This document shows, one piece after another, positions 42,833-51,583 of a stretch of DNA of 64,000 nucleotides. The stretch's first letter is position 1. Each line of letters begins with the position of its first letter. The position numbers and the translations under genes were made by a program. The notes under the pieces are model-generated. The model saw nothing but the letters and a program-made list of their open reading frames with translations. It was not told the DNA's origin and made no database searches. Origin of the DNA: G963662905 sp963662905 (GTDB lineage: Bacteria > Bacteroidota > Bacteroidia > Bacteroidales > WRLA01); NCBI GenBank assembly GCA_963662905.2, contig CAXXFD010000004.1, positions 434,001 to 498,000 on the forward strand, given 5' to 3'.

Positions 42833-44056
42833 ATGTCGGAAAAATTAAGTTCACAAGACCTCATGCAGCTCGAGGACAAGTACGGAGCGCATAACTACCA
42901 CCCACTACCGGTTGTACTTGCAAAAGGCGAAGGCGCAAAAGTCTGGGATGTTGAAGGAAAAGAATATTTCGATTTCCTTTCAGCTTATTCTGCTGTAAAC
43001 CAAGGACATTGCAATCCACGTATTGTAAATGCAATGATCGAACAGGCAAAAACCCTTACACTAACTTCACGCGCATTTTTCAACGACGCTCTGGGCGTTT
43101 ATGAAAAATACATTACTGAATACTTTGGTTTCGACAAAGTACTCCCGATGAATACCGGCGCAGAAGCCGACGAAACAGCTCTGAAGCTTGCACGTAAATG
43201 GGCCTATATGAAAAAAGGCGTTCCGGAAAACGAAGCAAAAATTATTGTTTGCGAAAATAACTTTCACGGACGTACCATTACCATCATTTCTATGTCAACC
43301 GATCCGGACGCATACAAAGGTTTTGGCCCTTATACACCCGGTTTTGTAACTGTTCCTTATAATGATCTGGATGCACTGAAAAAAGAACTGGAAGACAAAA
43401 ACGTTGCTGCATTCCTCGTAGAACCAATCCAGGGCGAAGCAGGCGTTTATGTTCCTGAAGATGGTTACCTGAAGAAAGCTTATGAGCTCTGCAAGGCCAA
43501 CAATGTTCTTTTCATTGCTGATGAAGTACAAACCGGTATTGCACGTACAGGTAAACTTCTGGCCTGCGATCACGAAGGCGTCCGTCCTGACATCCTGATT
43601 CTTGGAAAAGCACTCTCCGGCGGTGTATTCCCTGTATCGGCAGTTTTGGCCGATGACGATATCATGCTTTGCATCAAGCCCGGCGAACATGGTTCTACAT
43701 TCGGTGGAAACCCGATTGCAGCCCGCGTAGCTATTGAAGCACTGGAAGTTGTTAAAGACGACAAACTTGCAGAACGCGCAGAACATCTCGGAAAAATCTT
43801 CCGCAAAGAAATGGAAGCTATCGACAGCGACATGATTCAGCTTGTTCGTGGTAAAGGCCTGCTTAATGCAGTAATTATCAAGCCAAAAGATGGCAAAGAA
43901 GCATGGGACGTATGTGTGAAAATGGCAGAAAACGGCCTGCTCGCCAAGCCAACACACCAGCACATCATCCGTTTTGCACCTCCTTTGGTTATTTCCGAAG
44001 AAGATTTGATGAAAGCAATCGAGATTATCAAGAAATCCATTTTGGAATTGAGTTAA
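42833..44056 (+). CDS. rocD: Ornithine--oxo-acid aminotransferase
   Basis: 407 residues, class III PLP aminotransferase. It moves the delta-amino group of ornithine to 2-oxoglutarate, giving glutamate-5-semialdehyde. Motifs: MNTGAEADETALKLARKWAY, NFHGRTITIISMSTDP, EPIQGEAGVYVP, LFIADEVQTGIARTGK and the PLP lysine in ILGKALSGGVFPVSAVLAD. NTGAEA and the DEVQTG-GRTG order distinguish it from acetylornithine aminotransferase, which is close; the start YGAHNYHPLPVVL favours ornithine aminotransferase. It links arginine/ornithine breakdown with proline or glutamate. It is monocistronic. Confidence 0.93.
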   Translation: MSEKLSSQDLMQLEDKYGAHNYHPLPVVLAKGEGAKVWDVEGKEYFDFLSAYSAVNQGHCNPRIVNAMIEQAKTLTLTSRAFFNDALGVYEKYITEYFGFDKVLPMNTGAEADETALKLARKWAYMKKGVPENEAKIIVCENNFHGRTITIISMSTDPDAYKGFGPYTPGFVTVPYNDLDALKKELEDKNVAAFLVEPIQGEAGVYVPEDGYLKKAYELCKANNVLFIADEVQTGIARTGKLLACDHEGVRPDILILGKALSGGVFPVSAVLADDDIMLCIKPGEHGSTFGGNPIAARVAIEALEVVKDDKLAERAEHLGKIFRKEMEAIDSDMIQLVRGKGLLNAVIIKPKDGKEAWDVCVKMAENGLLAKPTHQHIIRFAPPLVISEEDLMKAIEIIKKSILELS

Positions 44057-44076
44057 TCAATAATAATTCAAGATAT

Positions 44077-44108
44077 AAAGGGGCTCCAAAAGAGTCCCTT
44101 TTTTTTGT
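44077..44108 (+). terminator. Terminator of rocD
   Basis: Stem AAAGGGGCTC/GAGTCCCTTT (one G-T pair), 5-nt loop, then T6. Confidence 0.85.
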
Positions 44109-44111
44109 GCA

Positions 44112-44141
44112 TAAAAAAACCGGCGCTTTGAGAAGCACCGG
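44112..44141 (-). terminator. Terminator of the YceI gene
   Basis: Stem CCGGCGCTT/AAGCACCGG with one mismatch (44120-44128 with 44133-44141); on the minus strand it is followed by a T7 run. Confidence 0.75.
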
Positions 44142-44206
44142 CCTGTTGTCAAAATAACCACTAAAACCTAATCAAAAAAAATATTTATGTACAAAAATTA
44201 AACGAA

Positions 44207-44833
44207 TCAAATTGCCATGAGATGAATCTCTATTCCGATTTCATCGTAAATGAAATTATCTTTCAAATTATCAAAGAAACTCTTTGATTTATACTGTATG
44301 TCCCATTTCGTCCTGTCAATTTCAAACTCAGGAGCATGGGCTTTAAGAACGCCCCCATCCTGTTGCACCATAGCGTGAAATTTCACAGGATGGCTTATGT
44401 CTTTAATAGTGAGGTCGCCGGAAATTTCATAATTATAACCATCGCCTTTCACCATACGTGCGTCGGTAATAACAAATTTTGCTTTGGGGTGTTCAGCTAC
44501 ATTGAAAAAATCTGCGCTTTTCAAATGGCCCAATAAATTTGCATTCATTTCAGTATCTTCAATATCATCCACTTTCATGGATTCCATATCCAGCACAAAA
44601 TGTCCGCCAATTAATTTGTTATTGTCAAATTCCAATGCGCCTTCGCTGATGTTCAGTGTGCCGAAATGCTCGCCCAATGGCTTGCTCCCGATCCATTTCA
44701 CAGATGATTCATCCGAATTAACGGTATAAACATTGGATTTCGCCGGAGCTTTTTCCGATTGCGCAATAAGTGATGTGCTGAAGAAGAACGATACTATCAT
44801 TACAACCAGCATTTTATTCAATAAATTTTTCAT
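44207..44833 (-). CDS. YceI-family lipocalin-like secreted protein
   Basis: 208 residues with a signal peptide ending near SLIAQ. The mature part matches YceI: VNSDESSVKWIGSKPLGEHFGTLNISEGALEFD, MESMKVDDIE and LTIKDISHPVKFHAMV. YceI proteins form an elongated barrel that holds an isoprenoid or other hydrophobic ligand in the periplasm. No isoprenoid-synthesis gene adjoins it. It is divergent from the MATE exporter gene, separated by about 100 bp. Confidence 0.92.
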   Translation of the reverse strand: MKNLLNKMLVVMIVSFFFSTSLIAQSEKAPAKSNVYTVNSDESSVKWIGSKPLGEHFGTLNISEGALEFDNNKLIGGHFVLDMESMKVDDIEDTEMNANLLGHLKSADFFNVAEHPKAKFVITDARMVKGDGYNYEISGDLTIKDISHPVKFHAMVQQDGGVLKAHAPEFEIDRTKWDIQYKSKSFFDNLKDNFIYDEIGIEIHLMAI

Positions 44834-44930
44834 TTGTGTTTAAGCTTTGTTTGAAATAGGAACAAGCTTTTATCGCTTTTGTTCAGAATAATTCTAAATA
44901 AGTTAAACAAAAATGCTCTATTTTCGCGCC

Positions 44931-46241
44931 ATGAACCGGAAACTCAACCGGGAAATCCTAAGGCTGGCCTTCCCGAATATCATCAGCAACATCAGTGTGC
45001 CACTGGCAGGCATGGCAGATTTGGCCATGATGGGCCATCTTGCTGATACGGCATATATTGGCGCCATCGCCCTTGGCGGGATGATTTTCAGTATCCTTTA
45101 CATGAGTTTTGGGTTTTTAAGAATGGGAACTACCGGTTTTACGGCTCAGGCGTTTGGGCGCAAAGATGAGCCGGAAATCAGCCTCAACCTGATGCGCTCA
45201 CTTTTGCTGGCCGGTGCAGCTGCCCTCTTCTTGCTCTTGCTGCAATATCCCATTGGGGAACTGGCATTTATGCTTACCGATGGGAGTCCAGATGTTGAAA
45301 AATATGCTGCACAGTATTTTTATATCCGCATATGGGCAGCACCCGCCACCATCAGCCTCTATAGTTTCAACGGCTGGTTTATTGGCATGCAAAACACTAA
45401 ATATCCGCTGTGGATTTCATTGCTTGTAAATGGCGCCAACATTGGGTTCAACTTTTTGTTTGTGCTGGGATTTGATATGAAATCTGAGGGCGTGGCTTTG
45501 GGCACACTGCTGGCTCAATATTCCGGCCTGACGCTTGCGATCATACTCTTTTTAAGGCATTATGGAAAATACAGCAAGCTTTTTAAGCTGAAAGAGGCTT
45601 TGGACATCGGTGCGCTTAAAAACTTCTTTCGGGTCAATGGCGATATTTTCATCCGCACAGTACTACTAATCCTGACCCTGAGCTTTTTCACGGTTCAATC
45701 CGCAACATTTGGAGATACACTACTGGCTACCAATACTTTATTGTTTCAATACTTCCTGTTTTTCAGCTATTTTATTGATGGTTTTGCCTTTGCGGCAGAA
45801 GCATTGGTGGGCAAATTTATTGGCGCCGGCATCCGCGATAATCTTGTCAAAAGCGTAAAACTGTTATTTGGCTGGGGCTTTTTCCTGAGCCTGCCCTTTA
45901 CCCTGGCCTATGCTTTTGGCGGTGAATTGGTTTTAAAAATCCTGACAAGCAATACCGAGGTAATTTCCGCATCAAAAGATTATATGATTTGGGTGGGCAT
46001 GATCCCCTTAATTACTTTTCCTGCCTTTTTGCTCGACGGGATTTATGTAGGCGCAACAGCATCCAAAGCCATGCGCAACAGCATGATTATTGCCACAATG
46101 CTGCTTTTTTTGCCCGTCTATTATCTGTTTCGCGAACAAATGCAGAACCATGCGCTATGGCTGGCCTTTTTGGTTTTTATGGCTGCACGGGGATTATCTC
46201 TTTTTATGATGATGAAGAAACAGGTTTACGAACGAACCTAA
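44931..46241 (+). CDS. MATE-family multidrug/cation efflux protein
   Basis: 436 residues from MNRKLNREILRLAFPNIISNIS; an ATG 18 bases upstream is possible but a -7-like box TATTTTCG (44919-44926) overlaps that extension. Twelve hydrophobic helices and the paired MATE repeats are visible, with SVPLAGMADLAMMGHLADTAYIGAIALG in the first helices, the signature of the DinF/NorM-like branch. It would export organic cations or drugs against Na+ or H+. It is monocistronic and convergent with the large sensor gene. Confidence 0.9.
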   Translation: MNRKLNREILRLAFPNIISNISVPLAGMADLAMMGHLADTAYIGAIALGGMIFSILYMSFGFLRMGTTGFTAQAFGRKDEPEISLNLMRSLLLAGAAALFLLLLQYPIGELAFMLTDGSPDVEKYAAQYFYIRIWAAPATISLYSFNGWFIGMQNTKYPLWISLLVNGANIGFNFLFVLGFDMKSEGVALGTLLAQYSGLTLAIILFLRHYGKYSKLFKLKEALDIGALKNFFRVNGDIFIRTVLLILTLSFFTVQSATFGDTLLATNTLLFQYFLFFSYFIDGFAFAAEALVGKFIGAGIRDNLVKSVKLLFGWGFFLSLPFTLAYAFGGELVLKILTSNTEVISASKDYMIWVGMIPLITFPAFLLDGIYVGATASKAMRNSMIIATMLLFLPVYYLFREQMQNHALWLAFLVFMAARGLSLFMMMKKQVYERT

Positions 46242-46268
46242 AGAATTTTGATTACCATAAAAAAATCT

Positions 46269-46316
46269 ATTTTATTTCTGTTCTGCAGCAAATATACTGC
46301 AAAACAGAAATAAAAT
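46269..46316. repeat. Long near-perfect inverted repeat between convergent genes
   Basis: A 20-bp stem with one mismatch: ATTTTATTTCTGTT (46269-46282) pairs with 46303-46316, and TGCAG (46284-46288) pairs with CTGCA (46297-46301), around an 8-nt loop. It lies 27 bp past the MATE stop and may act in transcription end or RNA stability for both genes. Confidence 0.65.
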
Positions 46317-46340
46317 CAAGAATAAAACCAAATAAGCATT

Positions 46341-46362
46341 AAGCCGAGCACCGGCTTTTTTT
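46341..46362 (+). terminator. Short terminator hairpin before the end of the sensor gene
   Basis: Stem AAGCCG/CGGCTT followed by T5; it ends the MATE transcript just before the stop codon of the convergent gene. Confidence 0.65.
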
Positions 46363-49300
46363 ATTCTGATTCTTCATCGCCGCCCAAACAAATTACGCTG
46401 ATCCGTTTTTTTCCATCCATGCGCACAGCGAAATTTTTATCAAAACGCACGTGGCGGCAATATTTGGTTTGCTGGATCAGTTCCTGATTTTCGAACATAT
46501 CCCATTTAATGAAATTTCCTTCCAGTTCCTGATTAACACTCAGATAACCTACATTCATAGAAGTTACATTATGGAAAAAATGGGATCCGCTTGAGGCATC
46601 AAGAGGAAAATCCGTAAGGCTGGTTTCCACAATGACACGAGCATTGGAAATCTGTGTCCAATTTACCGGAATCCCAATAAATTTATCGCGCGTGCCCCAT
46701 CGTCCGGGGCCAATGAGGAGATATTTGCGCCCTTCTCCTATCATTTTCTTATTGAGTGCATCCACTTCACGGGCAATTTCTTCGGTAGCGCTCTTATTAA
46801 AAGTTTTGCGATCCACATAAATTACATCGGTAAGTTCATCAATCAGGCCATTGCCCATGCCTTTATCCGTAAAAAGCAGCAACTTATCTTCATCAAGAAG
46901 TTCCGGATCAATATTATAATCGGTTGCATTTCCGATAAGTGGTTTAATTTGAAGCAGATAGAAAGATGCCCGGTAATCCTTATCTCGTTTTAAATCCACG
47001 GCAAACTCAATTTCAACCGGAGAGCCCATCGCTTCTTTTACAACATCCAGCACGACTTCAATTGTGCGTGCCAGAGGAATATAATTGTATTTGAGGATGT
47101 CGGCAAAATTGATAATGCGCGGCCCCTGCTTATGCGTTCCCGGCGTAATTGCATTATTATCAGCATTGTAAACCGATGCACAATGTTTAATCGTTCCATG
47201 AACTTCCGCATCATAAATATCCATGCGCTTCAATGCTGCATCTTCTCCATCAATAAGGTTCAGGTCTTTTTTATTCAAGTCGATGGCAAAAAACTCAACC
47301 TGTGATGTTTTAAACTGATCCTGAGGAGAATTGATTTCCAATGTGGGATATTTTGGCGAAAAACGATAAGCCTTCTCTCCCTCAACAACATAAGTTCCCA
47401 AACCCACGGCAGCAACTGCGAAACCTTCTTCGGGTTTCATATGTGCAAAAGGATAATAATTATAAGATTGGGCTACACCGCTGATATGCGGATAATACAC
47501 ATTATCAAACTGATGTCCCACAACTTCCTGAATGATTACCGCCATTTTTTCTTCTTCAATTTTGTAATTCACAGCGGAAATATAATCGCGGGCTGTTGGA
47601 GAGAACACCGATGCATACACCAGTTTAATGGCATTCTTAATCTGATCGAGGCGCTTGCGCAGATCTTCGTGTTTATTGGGAATGAGGTAGGTTTCGAAAA
47701 TCCCTGCAAAAGGCTGCATCTGACTGTCTTCAAACAGGCCGGAAGAGCGTATTGCCAGAGGTTTGTTCAATATACGGAGGATTTTCTTCAGCTTGGAGAC
47801 CAATCGGCCCGAAAGCTCAGCTTCTATAAAGTGTTTACGGATTTCCTCATAACTTACTTCCGGATCGTTAATGTATTGATGCAGCTTATTATTCAGCAGG
47901 AAGCTCTCAAATTCATCGGTACCAATGATAAAAGTTTTGGGTGCTTTAATATTAATTTCGGGCAGGAATTGCTGAAAATCAATATTATAAATTAATGTAT
48001 TGATAAAAGCAACACCACGTCCCTTACCTCCAAAAGAACCTCCGGCAAGGCTTACGATATTAGTTTCATCGAGGATGAGGGATTCTTCGAAATTGATGAT
48101 TTTCCCTTTATTTTGCTCGTTTCTATGCAATTGTATTGCGTTGAGCAAAAATTTACGGATTTCGTCGGCACTGGTAAAATCTTCGAGACGGAAGGGATAT
48201 ATAATGCGGGCAATCTGAATTTCACCACGCGCCATAAACCAGAGTGAAAAATGGTTTCTGCGGGCATGATATCCCAGGGAATCGTCGGGAATAGTGCGCA
48301 ACAATTTTTCAAACTCGCGCAATGTGCGTGCAGTTGCGATGGGACGTCCACGGCTATCTTTGTAAACAAAGCTACCAAAGCCCAGATATGTGCTGATAAA
48401 ATAGCGGATATCCTGAACCAGTTTATCTGAATTTTTATTGATGAAGCTGGATTTCAAAAGAAATGCTTCGTGCGAATTTTCCGGATCGGAAGACTGAAGA
48501 ATTATGGGCAAATCCTTGAGCTGCCCGCGCACTTCTTTCACCAATTCAAATCCTGCACGTCCGTCCAATATTCCTTTCCTGCGGAATTTCACATCAGATA
48601 TCAGGCATAACATATAATCTTTATACTTCGTAAAAACCTCCATGGCTTCTTCATAATTCGAAGCCATCAAAATTTTTGGCCGAGCTCTGAGTTTCAACAC
48701 TTTAAAAAGCTCATCGGTATTCACATCCTCGATGAGGCGCTTGGTTTGTTCCATCACAGCCGAATAGAGCAAAGGCAGATATCGTGAATAGTATTTCGCC
48801 GAATCTTCCACCAGAAGGATAATCCGCACCAGGCCCACCGATGTATCATTTTCCACATTAACCTGATCTTCGAGCTGTTTAATAATTGCAAAAAAGATAT
48901 TCGGATCACCGTTCCATGTAAAAACATTGTCGATGGATTCCATCTTGATTTGCTGTTGTTCAATGCGCAGGGCATCCATATTATTATTCAGCAGAAGGTA
49001 TATCGGGATATAAGGATAGTCGTGGCGGATATTATTGCTCACCACCATTTGTCCTTCCACATTTCCGCCCATGAGGATGACCATATCGAAATGGCGCGAA
49101 TCGAGTTGCTCCATTGCCTCCTCAAAGGAACTCACACCTGTAATACGGGGCACGGAGGATAAATTGAGCTGATAATATTCGCCGAGAATATGTTCCGAAA
49201 ACCGTCCCTCCTTTTCTATGCTATAGGCATCATAAAGATTGGCAACCAGCAGGATTTCGCGCACCTTAAAAGGCATCAGGTCATGAAAAATATCCCGGTT

Positions 49301-50551
49301 GTAATTATTCTTGTTCAAAAAGCGCTGCAAAAGCTGCCGGCTGTTGATAATGGACGTTTTGGTTTCCCTTCGTGATCCGGTAAGGGTTTGTTTCAACGCA
49401 AACTTTCCACGCACACTGTTCAGAAAACCCGACACCATTCCGGAAAGGTTAATCAGCAGATGGCGCTCTTCCTTGAGAAAAGGGCCTTCATCCGCTTCGG
49501 GCTGCCTTTTTAAATAAAATATTTCAATGCTTCCGTGTTCATCATCAATGGTATCAAATTCCTGAATCTGAACCCAGGGACTGGTTTGAAAAGTATCAGA
49601 AGTGTATTCATTTTCGGCATATGTTATTCTTGCACAGCACACTTCGGGATATTGCCAGGCTGAAGGCAAAACATTACAAATCTGCGTCAGCGTTTCTTCG
49701 ATTGGTTTTTTCTCCTTAAGTATTCGGGTTGTTTGGTTTATGGCAGCAAGTTCTTTAAGCCTCTCGCGTGAAATATACTTATCTTTTGTAGCAACAAGGC
49801 TGTTGAGGTAACCCGAAATAATCCCGGAAAGGTTGCTGATCAAATCACGCTCTTCTTTCAAAAAGGGCCCTTCGTGCATTTCAGGAAATTCCTCCCGATA
49901 AAAAACCTGAATCAGTCCTTTTTTATTTTCAATAGTTTCAAAAGCTTCCTCCTGTGCCCACTGCGTTTCACAAAACCGATTGCTGGTAAAAACAGCATCA
50001 TCATAAACAATACGCGCGCAGGTAGCATCCGGATATTGCCATGCCTGAGGCAGGATAGAGACAATATGACGCAAAGTATCGGGCATAGACCGGCCCTCCT
50101 TGATTATACGGGTTGTATTGTTGATGGCAGCCAGCTCTTTCAGGCGCTCATTGGATGCAAATTTCTCATCTCGTGCAATTTGGGCATTTAAATAAGCATG
50201 CAAAAGGTTATTGACACTCTGGATAAGTTCCAACTCTGCACTTGCAAAACCCTGATCGCCGGCCACATGCTGCTTGTCGGAAAAAAACACCTCAATACGC
50301 CCGGTTTCCTGGTTAATGGTTTCGAAAGTTTCTTCCATCTTTACCGGTGTTTCAATAAAATTGCGGCTTAGATAAACTTTTCCTCCAAACGAAAGCCGCA
50401 CATAGCTTTGCTCCGGATCGGCAAATCCTTCGGTGAGGATTCCGGTGAAATTATAGAGTGTTTCCTTTACGGCTTTTCCTTCGCGCAATAAACTGGATAT
50501 TTTGTTGATACAGGCCAGTTCTTTGAGTCGTCCATTATTATTGTTCGTCAT
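46361..50551 (-). CDS. Multidomain sensor: three GAF-like repeats, two receiver-like domains, PEP/pyruvate-binding ATP-grasp
   Basis: 1396 residues, no signal peptide or membrane segment. Residues 1-385 are three tandem repeats of about 128 residues, each starting RLKELA-IN and ending in a GPFLKEER-LI-NLSG type helix, like sensory GAF-type repeats in histidine kinases. Residues 430-560 resemble a receiver domain lacking the phosphoacceptor Asp. Residues 575-715 are a second receiver with acidic pair Glu582-Asp583, Asp653 and Lys706. Residues 835-1210 match the PEP/pyruvate-binding domain of PEP synthase (GGSFGGKGRGVAF, PLAIRSSGLFEDSQMQPFAGIFETYL). The swivelling His domain (G-G-x-T-S-H) and the PEP-utilising barrel are absent, so it cannot be a complete PEP synthase. 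It is divergent from a NarL-type regulator. A signalling or phosphotransfer role is inferred. Confidence 0.85.
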   Translation of the reverse strand: MTNNNNGRLKELACINKISSLLREGKAVKETLYNFTGILTEGFADPEQSYVRLSFGGKVYLSRNFIETPVKMEETFETINQETGRIEVFFSDKQHVAGDQGFASAELELIQSVNNLLHAYLNAQIARDEKFASNERLKELAAINNTTRIIKEGRSMPDTLRHIVSILPQAWQYPDATCARIVYDDAVFTSNRFCETQWAQEEAFETIENKKGLIQVFYREEFPEMHEGPFLKEERDLISNLSGIISGYLNSLVATKDKYISRERLKELAAINQTTRILKEKKPIEETLTQICNVLPSAWQYPEVCCARITYAENEYTSDTFQTSPWVQIQEFDTIDDEHGSIEIFYLKRQPEADEGPFLKEERHLLINLSGMVSGFLNSVRGKFALKQTLTGSRRETKTSIINSRQLLQRFLNKNNYNRDIFHDLMPFKVREILLVANLYDAYSIEKEGRFSEHILGEYYQLNLSSVPRITGVSSFEEAMEQLDSRHFDMVILMGGNVEGQMVVSNNIRHDYPYIPIYLLLNNNMDALRIEQQQIKMESIDNVFTWNGDPNIFFAIIKQLEDQVNVENDTSVGLVRIILLVEDSAKYYSRYLPLLYSAVMEQTKRLIEDVNTDELFKVLKLRARPKILMASNYEEAMEVFTKYKDYMLCLISDVKFRRKGILDGRAGFELVKEVRGQLKDLPIILQSSDPENSHEAFLLKSSFINKNSDKLVQDIRYFISTYLGFGSFVYKDSRGRPIATARTLREFEKLLRTIPDDSLGYHARRNHFSLWFMARGEIQIARIIYPFRLEDFTSADEIRKFLLNAIQLHRNEQNKGKIINFEESLILDETNIVSLAGGSFGGKGRGVAFINTLIYNIDFQQFLPEINIKAPKTFIIGTDEFESFLLNNKLHQYINDPEVSYEEIRKHFIEAELSGRLVSKLKKILRILNKPLAIRSSGLFEDSQMQPFAGIFETYLIPNKHEDLRKRLDQIKNAIKLVYASVFSPTARDYISAVNYKIEEEKMAVIIQEVVGHQFDNVYYPHISGVAQSYNYYPFAHMKPEEGFAVAAVGLGTYVVEGEKAYRFSPKYPTLEINSPQDQFKTSQVEFFAIDLNKKDLNLIDGEDAALKRMDIYDAEVHGTIKHCASVYNADNNAITPGTHKQGPRIINFADILKYNYIPLARTIEVVLDVVKEAMGSPVEIEFAVDLKRDKDYRASFYLLQIKPLIGNATDYNIDPELLDEDKLLLFTDKGMGNGLIDELTDVIYVDRKTFNKSATEEIAREVDALNKKMIGEGRKYLLIGPGRWGTRDKFIGIPVNWTQISNARVIVETSLTDFPLDASSGSHFFHNVTSMNVGYLSVNQELEGNFIKWDMFENQELIQQTKYCRHVRFDKNFAVRMDGKKRISVICLGGDEESE

Positions 50552-50609
50552 AGTATTCCCTGTTGGTTAAAATAAAAGCAGAATTTCCAGAGGAATCCGC
50601 CGCTTTTTA

Positions 50610-50617
50610 TATTTTTG
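50610..50617 (+). promoter_or_regulatory. Candidate promoter of the NarL-type regulator (TATTTTTG)
   Basis: Exact plus-strand TAnnTTTG match 90 bp before the regulator ATG. It faces the minus-strand box at 50652-50659. Confidence 0.45.
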
Positions 50618-50651
50618 TGTTTCTAAACGGATAAAAAAGCTTGAATCCTCA

Positions 50652-50659
50652 CAAAGTTA
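50652..50659 (-). promoter_or_regulatory. Candidate promoter of the multidomain sensor (TAACTTTG, minus strand)
   Basis: CAAAGTTA on the plus strand is an exact minus-strand TAnnTTTG match about 100 bp before the sensor ATG. The two boxes face each other, so both leaders would overlap. Confidence 0.45.
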
Positions 50660-50706
50660 GAAATTTGTTTTAAGCTGCAACATCCGACGCAAAAATCAAG
50701 CAGCCT

Positions 50707-51351
50707 ATGATTAAGGTAATTATCGTAGATACGCACAAAATTGTTGGCGAAGGAATCGAATGCCTGCTCAACAGCTCTGAAGAAATCTCTGTAGGCGCAC
50801 GCTTATCACGGATGGCGGAAGTTGCGCCCATATTGGCAAAGGAAAAATACCATGTGGTGATCATAAACATCTACACCCCCGATGATGATGCCATTAATGC
50901 CCTGAATACACTTCATAAGCAATTCCCAAACATCAACCTGCTCATCCTTTCCATGCACAGCAATGAGCATTTTATTTTGAAAACCCTGAAGTTAGGAGCA
51001 AAAGGCTACCTCACAAAGGACACCAGTCGCAACGAGATGATTGAAGCCATTCTTACTTTGCGCAATGGCTACGATTACTATGGGAAATCCATTACCAACG
51101 TAATTTTAAAAGGCTACCTCAACAAAACAGCGGAAGAAGAGAAAAACGGGCAAAATCCGCTTTCAGAACGGGAAGTTGAAATTTTAAAACTTTTTGGTGA
51201 AGGGCTTACAAACCGCGAAATCGCTGATCAGTTGTTTATCAGTGTGCGCACTGTGGAATCGCACAAAAACAATATCATGAAAAAGATCAACCTGCGCACC
51301 ACCGTAGATTTGGTGAAATTTGCTATCCGTAATAATTATATTGAGATATAG
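50707..51351 (+). CDS. NarL/FixJ-type response regulator with degenerate receiver
   Basis: 214 residues. The receiver (1-125) has Asp8 followed by Thr9 where a second acidic residue is usual, and Asn54 (VVIINIYTP) at the phosphoacceptor position normally held by Asp. The conserved Lys is present in GYLTKDTS. The C-terminal LuxR-type helix-turn-helix (about 148-212) is intact: LSEREVEILKLFGEGLTNREIADQLFISVRTVESHKNNIMKKI. It should bind DNA, but ordinary phosphorylation control is unlikely. It is divergent from the large sensor gene with its receiver domain, so the two are probably linked in function. The codons for Val-Val-Ile-Ile-Asn were checked in the nucleotide sequence. Confidence 0.9.
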   Translation: MIKVIIVDTHKIVGEGIECLLNSSEEISVGARLSRMAEVAPILAKEKYHVVIINIYTPDDDAINALNTLHKQFPNINLLILSMHSNEHFILKTLKLGAKGYLTKDTSRNEMIEAILTLRNGYDYYGKSITNVILKGYLNKTAEEEKNGQNPLSEREVEILKLFGEGLTNREIADQLFISVRTVESHKNNIMKKINLRTTVDLVKFAIRNNYIEI

Positions 51352-51411
51352 GTGATTTATTTTTAGAATATCACTGCAGCGCTGCCGCTGGATTTGCCAA
51401 ACTCCATATAG

Positions 51412-51476
51412 GCTGCAGAGCAGCGAGGAGATTTATAAAAACCAGAGAGCAAAAGACAATTGAGCTACAGAGTAGC
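51412..51476. repeat. Two covarying AGA-loop stem-loops (REP-like)
   Basis: GCTGC-AGA-GCAGC at 51412-51424 and GCTAC-AGA-GTAGC at 51464-51476 share loop and position but differ by a compensated base pair. A GACCGC-AGA-GCGGTC form lies at 32361-32375. Together with flanking conserved text (CGAGG, GTGAGG) this suggests an extragenic repeat family. Confidence 0.62.
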
Positions 51477-51583
51477 GGTGAGGTTGAAATCAAAACTAAT
51501 CGGGTTTAACCCAATGAGACCTCTCCTCGCCCACTCGTCGAGGTGACGCTCCTATCTGCAATTTTCGCTAATGGGGATTTTGA

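Noticed and set aside
43295..43963. A 222-codon minus-strand frame inside the ornithine aminotransferase gene
   Set aside because: It is the antisense shadow of a highly conserved enzyme.
46361..50551. Complete phosphoenolpyruvate synthase
   Set aside because: Only the nucleotide/PEP-binding domain is present; the swivelling phospho-His domain and barrel motifs were not found.
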